From assembly GCF_014647635.1 (NCBI RefSeq), contig NZ_BMPO01000005.1, positions 194,174 to 258,173 of the forward strand: DNA of 64,000 nucleotides, in the 5' to 3' direction. Below, one piece after another: positions 60,561-64,000 of the stretch. Position 1 is the stretch's first letter. Every line of letters starts with the position of its first letter. This DNA comes from Pseudomonas matsuisoli. Lineage in GTDB: Bacteria; Pseudomonadota; Gammaproteobacteria; Pseudomonadales; Pseudomonadaceae. Both the position numbers and the translations under genes were made by a program. The notes under the pieces are model-generated. The model saw only the letters and a program-made list of their open reading frames with translations, did no database searches and was not told the origin of the DNA.

Positions 60561-62009
60561 ATGCCCATCGAACAATCTGGCCACGCACCCGAGAACGCTG
60601 GCGTCGACTTCGAGAAAGTCGGTGAGGATTACTTCCAGCATCGACAGCTTAAGAAAGGCGCCGCTGGATGGGTGCTGCTCGTTGGCCTTGGCGTCGCATA
60701 CGTGATCTCCGGCGACTATGCCGGATGGAACTTCGGCCTCGCTCAAGGCGGCTGGGGCGGCATGTTCATCGCGACGTTGCTGATGGCCACGATGTATCTG
60801 TGCATGTGTTTTTCGTTAGCTGAGTTGTCTTCGATGATCCCAACCGCCGGAGGCGGCTACGGCTTCGCCCGCAGCGCTTTTGGCCCGTGGGGCGGGTTTC
60901 TTACCGGCACCGCGATTCTGATCGAATACGCCATCGCCCCAGCCGCCATTGCCTGCTTCATCGGGGCCTACTGTGAGTCGCTATTCGGCATCGGCGGCTG
61001 GATGATCTACCTGCTGTTCTACGTCGTGTTCATCGCCATCCACATCCTTGGCGCCGGCGAAGCATTGAAGCTGATGTTCGTCATCACGGCAGTAGCTGCC
61101 CTGGCGCTTGCCGTGTTCATCGTGGCGATGGTGCCGCACTTCGATGCTGCAAATCTGTTCGATATTCCGGTCACTGAGGCCACCGGAGCCAGCAGTTTCT
61201 TGCCCTTTGGCTACGTGGGCATCTGGGCCGCCCTGCCCTACGCCATCTGGTTCTTTCTTGCGGTCGAAGGCGTGCCCCTCGCCGCCGAAGAAACCAAGGA
61301 CCCGAAACGCGACCTGCCGCGCGGCCTGATCGGCGCCATGTTGGTGCTTCTCGCGCTCGCCGCACTGATATTGATCGTCGGACCCGGCGCCGCAGGCGCT
61401 CAGAGCCTCATCAGCTCGGGCAATCCGTTGGTCGAAGCGCTCGAATCCGCCTATCAGGGCGCGACCTGGATGAGCCAGTTCGTGAACCTCGTCGGCCTGG
61501 CGGGCTTGATCGCCAGTTTCTTCTCCATCATCTACGCCTATTCCCGCCAGATATTCGCGCTATCGCGGGCCGGCTATCTGCCACGAGGGTTGTCGCTCAC
61601 CAACAAGAACAAGGCGCCCGTCCTTGCCTTGATCGTTCCCGGCATCATCGGCTTCGCGCTGTCGCTCAGTAACCAGGGCGACCTGTTGATTCTAGTCGCC
61701 GTCTTCGGTGCCACGATTTCCTACGTCCTGATGATGGCCTCGCACATCGCGCTGCGGGTTCGCCGCCCCGATCTTCCACGTCCGTACCGGACGCCAGGCG
61801 GCGTGATGACTTCTGGAATTGCGCTGGTACTCGCCTGTGTTGCGGTGATTGCCGGCTTCCTCGTCGATCCGCGCGTGGTGATCGGCGCGGCGGTGATCTA
61901 TGCGGTGCTCATTGCCTACTTCGCGTTGTACAGCCGCCATCACCTGGTCTCCGGCACCCCGGAAGAAGAGTTCGCCGCGATCCAGGCCGCTGAACAGGAC
62001 CTCCATTGA
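60561..62009 (+). CDS. eat: Ethanolamine permease
   Basis: A 482-aa, 12-helix APC-superfamily amine permease. The first helix region is GWVLLVGLGVAYVISGDYAG. AELSSMIPTAGGGYGFARSA and GPWGGFLTGTAILIEYAIAP follow, then EGVPLAAEETKDPKRDLPRG and FALSRAGYLPRGLSLTNKNK. These are the Eat pattern. It brings ethanolamine in for the lyase encoded next. The ATG at 60561 is preceded by AAGGCGAG. The C-terminus is a short charged tail (GTPEEEFAAIQAAEQDLH). About 65 bases separate it from eutB, so they share the RpoN-type promoter. Confidence 0.93.
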   Translation: MPIEQSGHAPENAGVDFEKVGEDYFQHRQLKKGAAGWVLLVGLGVAYVISGDYAGWNFGLAQGGWGGMFIATLLMATMYLCMCFSLAELSSMIPTAGGGYGFARSAFGPWGGFLTGTAILIEYAIAPAAIACFIGAYCESLFGIGGWMIYLLFYVVFIAIHILGAGEALKLMFVITAVAALALAVFIVAMVPHFDAANLFDIPVTEATGASSFLPFGYVGIWAALPYAIWFFLAVEGVPLAAEETKDPKRDLPRGLIGAMLVLLALAALILIVGPGAAGAQSLISSGNPLVEALESAYQGATWMSQFVNLVGLAGLIASFFSIIYAYSRQIFALSRAGYLPRGLSLTNKNKAPVLALIVPGIIGFALSLSNQGDLLILVAVFGATISYVLMMASHIALRVRRPDLPRPYRTPGGVMTSGIALVLACVAVIAGFLVDPRVVIGAAVIYAVLIAYFALYSRHHLVSGTPEEEFAAIQAAEQDLH

Positions 62010-62073
62010 CGGGGTCGAAAATGTTACCGCGAATCACCTCGCGCGCAGGCTGACGCGGGGCTCTGGAGGCGAC

Positions 62074-63465
62074 ATGGCAAGGTTCACCCACACCGTTGGC
62101 GGCCAGATCTATCGGTTCGCCGACCTGAAGGAGGTCATGGCCAAAGCGAGCCCTGCACGGTCGGGCGACTTTTTGGCCGAGATCGCGGCGAATAGCGACG
62201 CAGAACGGGTCGCTGCGCAAATGGCCTTGGCGAATATTCCGCTGAAGCATTTCCTTGACGAGGCCGTCATTCCTTATGAAGCGGACGAAGTCACCCGGTT
62301 GATTCTCGACACTCACGACGCCGACGCCTTCGCACCGGTCGCTCATCTGACAGTCGGCGGATTTCGCGATTGGCTGCTGGGCGACGACGCGCATGAGGTG
62401 AGTTTGAAAGCACTGGCGCCTGGGCTGACGCCCGAAATGGTCGCGGCCGTGTCGAAGATCATGCGCATTCAGGATCTGGTGCTCGTCGCCAACAAGGTGC
62501 GGGTGGAAAGCCGGTTCCGCAACACCATCGGCTTGCGGGGGCGTATGTCGACCCGCCTACAACCCAACCATCCAACGGATGATCCGGCCGGCATCGCGGC
62601 GAGCATTCTCGATGGGCTGCTCTACGGCAATGGCGATGCGGTGATCGGCATCAACCCCGCCACGGACAGCACCTCCGGCATTTGCGAGCTGTTGAAGATG
62701 CTCGATGCCATCGTCCAGCGCTACGAGATCCCGACGCAATCCTGCGTGCTCACGCACGTGACCACGTCGGTGGAGGCCATCAACCGCGGCGCACCCGTGG
62801 ACTTGGTGTTCCAATCCATCGCCGGAACGGAGGCGGCCAACGCCAGTTTCGGCATCAGCCTGGCGCTGTTGCAGGAGGGCTACGAAGCCGGCTTGTCACA
62901 AAAGCGCGGCACGGTGGGCGAGAACCTCATGTATTTCGAGACGGGCCAGGGCAGCGCGTTGTCTGCCAACGCGCACCATGGTGTCGACCAACAGACGTGC
63001 GAAACCCGCGCCTATGCGGTCGCCCGCCGCTTCAAGCCGCTGCTGGTGAATACGGTGGTCGGGTTCATCGGCCCGGAATACCTCTACAACGGCAAGCAGA
63101 TCATCCGCGCCGGGCTGGAAGATCATTTCTGCGCCAAGCTGCTGGGCGTGCCGATGGGCTGTGACATCTGCTACACGAACCACGCCGAAGCCGACCAAGA
63201 CGATATGGACATGCTGCTCACCTTGCTGGGCACGGCAGGTATCAACTTCATCATGGGCATTCCGGGTTCGGACGACGTGATGCTCAATTATCAAACCACC
63301 TCATTCCATGACGCCCTCTACGTACGCAAAGTGCTCGGCCTGCGACCTGCGCCAGAGTTCGAAGCCTGGTTGGAGCGCATGGACATTCTTCGCCACGCGG
63401 ACGGGACGGTGCAGTTGGGCGAGCAGGTGCCAACGGCGTTCCGCCAGGCATTGGCACAGTTGTAG
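62074..63465 (+). CDS. eutB: Ethanolamine ammonia-lyase large subunit
   Basis: A 463-aa adenosylcobalamin-dependent enzyme subunit that cleaves ethanolamine to acetaldehyde and ammonia together with EutC. Signature segments are NPATDSTSGICELLKMLDA, HVTTSVEAINRGAPVDLVFQ, SIAGTEAANASFGISLALLQ, FETGQGSALSANAHHGVDQQ and MGCDICYTNHAEADQDDMD. GGAGG lies before the ATG at 62074; an open stretch upstream belongs to the eat coding region. It is followed after about 115 bases by eutC, with REP units between them. No carboxysome-type eut genes are present, as is usual for pseudomonads. Confidence 0.96.
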   Translation: MARFTHTVGGQIYRFADLKEVMAKASPARSGDFLAEIAANSDAERVAAQMALANIPLKHFLDEAVIPYEADEVTRLILDTHDADAFAPVAHLTVGGFRDWLLGDDAHEVSLKALAPGLTPEMVAAVSKIMRIQDLVLVANKVRVESRFRNTIGLRGRMSTRLQPNHPTDDPAGIAASILDGLLYGNGDAVIGINPATDSTSGICELLKMLDAIVQRYEIPTQSCVLTHVTTSVEAINRGAPVDLVFQSIAGTEAANASFGISLALLQEGYEAGLSQKRGTVGENLMYFETGQGSALSANAHHGVDQQTCETRAYAVARRFKPLLVNTVVGFIGPEYLYNGKQIIRAGLEDHFCAKLLGVPMGCDICYTNHAEADQDDMDMLLTLLGTAGINFIMGIPGSDDVMLNYQTTSFHDALYVRKVLGLRPAPEFEAWLERMDILRHADGTVQLGEQVPTAFRQALAQL

Positions 63466-63489
63466 GCCGGAGGAAGCCTGACAAAGCTC

Positions 63490-63560
63490 GCGACTGAAGT
63501 CGCCCCTACAGTAATGAAGCCAGACAGGCGCAGTGATCCTGTGGGGGCGACTTTAGTCGC
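63490..63560. repeat. REP pair between eutB and eutC
   Basis: GCGACTGAAGTCGCCCCTAC and, 27 bases on, the inverted half TGTGGGGGCGACTTTAGTCG. The two halves can pair to one hairpin in the mRNA linking the two subunit genes. Confidence 0.85.
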
Positions 63561-63580
63561 CTGCAATACCTCAGGCACCG

Positions 63581-64000
63581 ATGAAAACGCGGCATAAACC
63601 GATGGGTTCGCACAAACGACAAGCACTGGACAACAAAACCGTGACCTCCACTCCAGACAACGTCACCGAAGGCCCTTGGGACACCTTGCGCACGCTGACG
63701 CCCGCCCGCATCGGCCTCGGCCACGCCGGCACCAGCCTACCGACCGCCGCGCAACTGGATTTCCAGTTTGCCCACGCGCAAGCCCGGGACGCGGTCCATC
63801 TGCCCTTCGATCATGCGTCGTTGGCCGAATCGCTCGAAGCCAAAGGCATGGATTGCTTGCTGCTACACAGCGCAGCAACAGACCGCCACCTGTATCTGCA
63901 ACGCCCGGACCTAGGACGCAAGCTGGATGACGCCTCGGCCACCATGCTGGACGAACAGGCGTCGACACGCGCTGAGCCCTACGATCTCGCCATCGTCATC
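63581..64000 (+). CDS. eutC: Ethanolamine ammonia-lyase small subunit (partial, runs off the edge)
   Basis: The open frame continues past the right edge; about 140 residues are visible. The matching region starts [20 protein letters not shown] and continues [20 protein letters not shown] and [19 protein letters not shown], which is the EutC pattern. EutC binds the EutB hexamer and completes the B12 site. The start is uncertain: ATG at 63581, ATG at 63602 or GTG at 63641 are all in frame, and no clear ribosome site precedes any of them. The longest was reported. Confidence 0.85.
   Translation, partial: MKTRHKPMGSHKRQALDNKTVTSTPDNVTEGPWDTLRTLTPARIGLGHAGTSLPTAAQLDFQFAHAQARDAVHLPFDHASLAESLEAKGMDCLLLHSAATDRHLYLQRPDLGRKLDDASATMLDEQASTRAEPYDLAIVI

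Overview
The window looks like chromosomal DNA of a gammaproteobacterium of the Pseudomonas group (Pseudomonas sensu lato). The G+C content is high except in one island. Several REP-type palindrome families sit between genes, and the gene families (ilvE, ygiQ, ubiX, mpl, eat-eutBC, a BdlA-like chemoreceptor, DUF6482, a class III CoA-transferase cluster like the P. aeruginosa itaconate locus) are typical of pseudomonads. No rRNA, tRNA, CRISPR array, prophage or insertion sequence was recognised.

Layout. 1-3.4 kb: aldo/keto reductase, soluble PAS-PAS chemoreceptor, secreted cupin. 3.5-8.6 kb: a lower-GC array of seven integron-type gene cassettes, all on the minus strand. Six have an attC-like site directly after the stop codon, one has a degenerate half-site, and one further attC-like site lies at the upstream end. 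No integrase is present, so this is a cluster of attC sites lacking an integrase (CALIN). The cassettes encode a small zinc ribbon, an unknown 144-aa protein, an Mrr-like PD-(D/E)XK nuclease, an 85-aa protein, a 505-aa reverse transcriptase with an alpha-helical C-terminal half, and two membrane-anchored proteins of unknown function. The reverse transcriptase and nuclease are candidate anti-phage genes and the most interesting content here. 8.7-9.8 kb: ilvE with a strong terminator.

10-16.5 kb: LysR regulator, TRAP transporter, DUF2848 protein and amidase, probably an uptake-and-hydrolysis unit for an organic acid or amide. 16.8-23 kb: ygiQ, an SDR with an overlapping AGE-family sugar isomerase, and a periplasmic alpha/beta hydrolase. 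23.1-27.2 kb: LysR, orphan OpuAC-type binding protein and DgcA/StcD-like N-demethylase, a likely betaine-type catabolic module. 27.6-30.4 kb: a GGDEF diguanylate cyclase between two related periplasmic binding proteins. 30.5-34 kb: DUF6482, a small membrane protein, a PhoD-type phosphatase and a DedA protein.

34.7-47.9 kb: a large catabolic cluster with MaoC hydratase, TRAP transporter, MmgE/PrpD, acyl-CoA dehydrogenase, CaiB/BaiF CoA-transferase, GntR regulator, amidase, two MFS transporters and a CitE-like lyase. The CoA-transferase, hydratase and lyase fit activation, hydration and cleavage of an itaconate-like C5 dicarboxylate. A 14-bp palindrome before the first gene is a candidate operator. 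48-57.5 kb: TetR, D-2-hydroxyacid dehydrogenase, a second BdlA-like chemoreceptor, two unknown genes, an MFS-PlsC-acyl-ACP synthetase fusion and a divergent XRE regulator. 57.7-64 kb: YceK-like lipoprotein, ubiX, mpl, then eat-eutB-eutC for ethanolamine uptake and cleavage, with a sigma-54-type promoter ahead of eat. eutC runs off the right edge.
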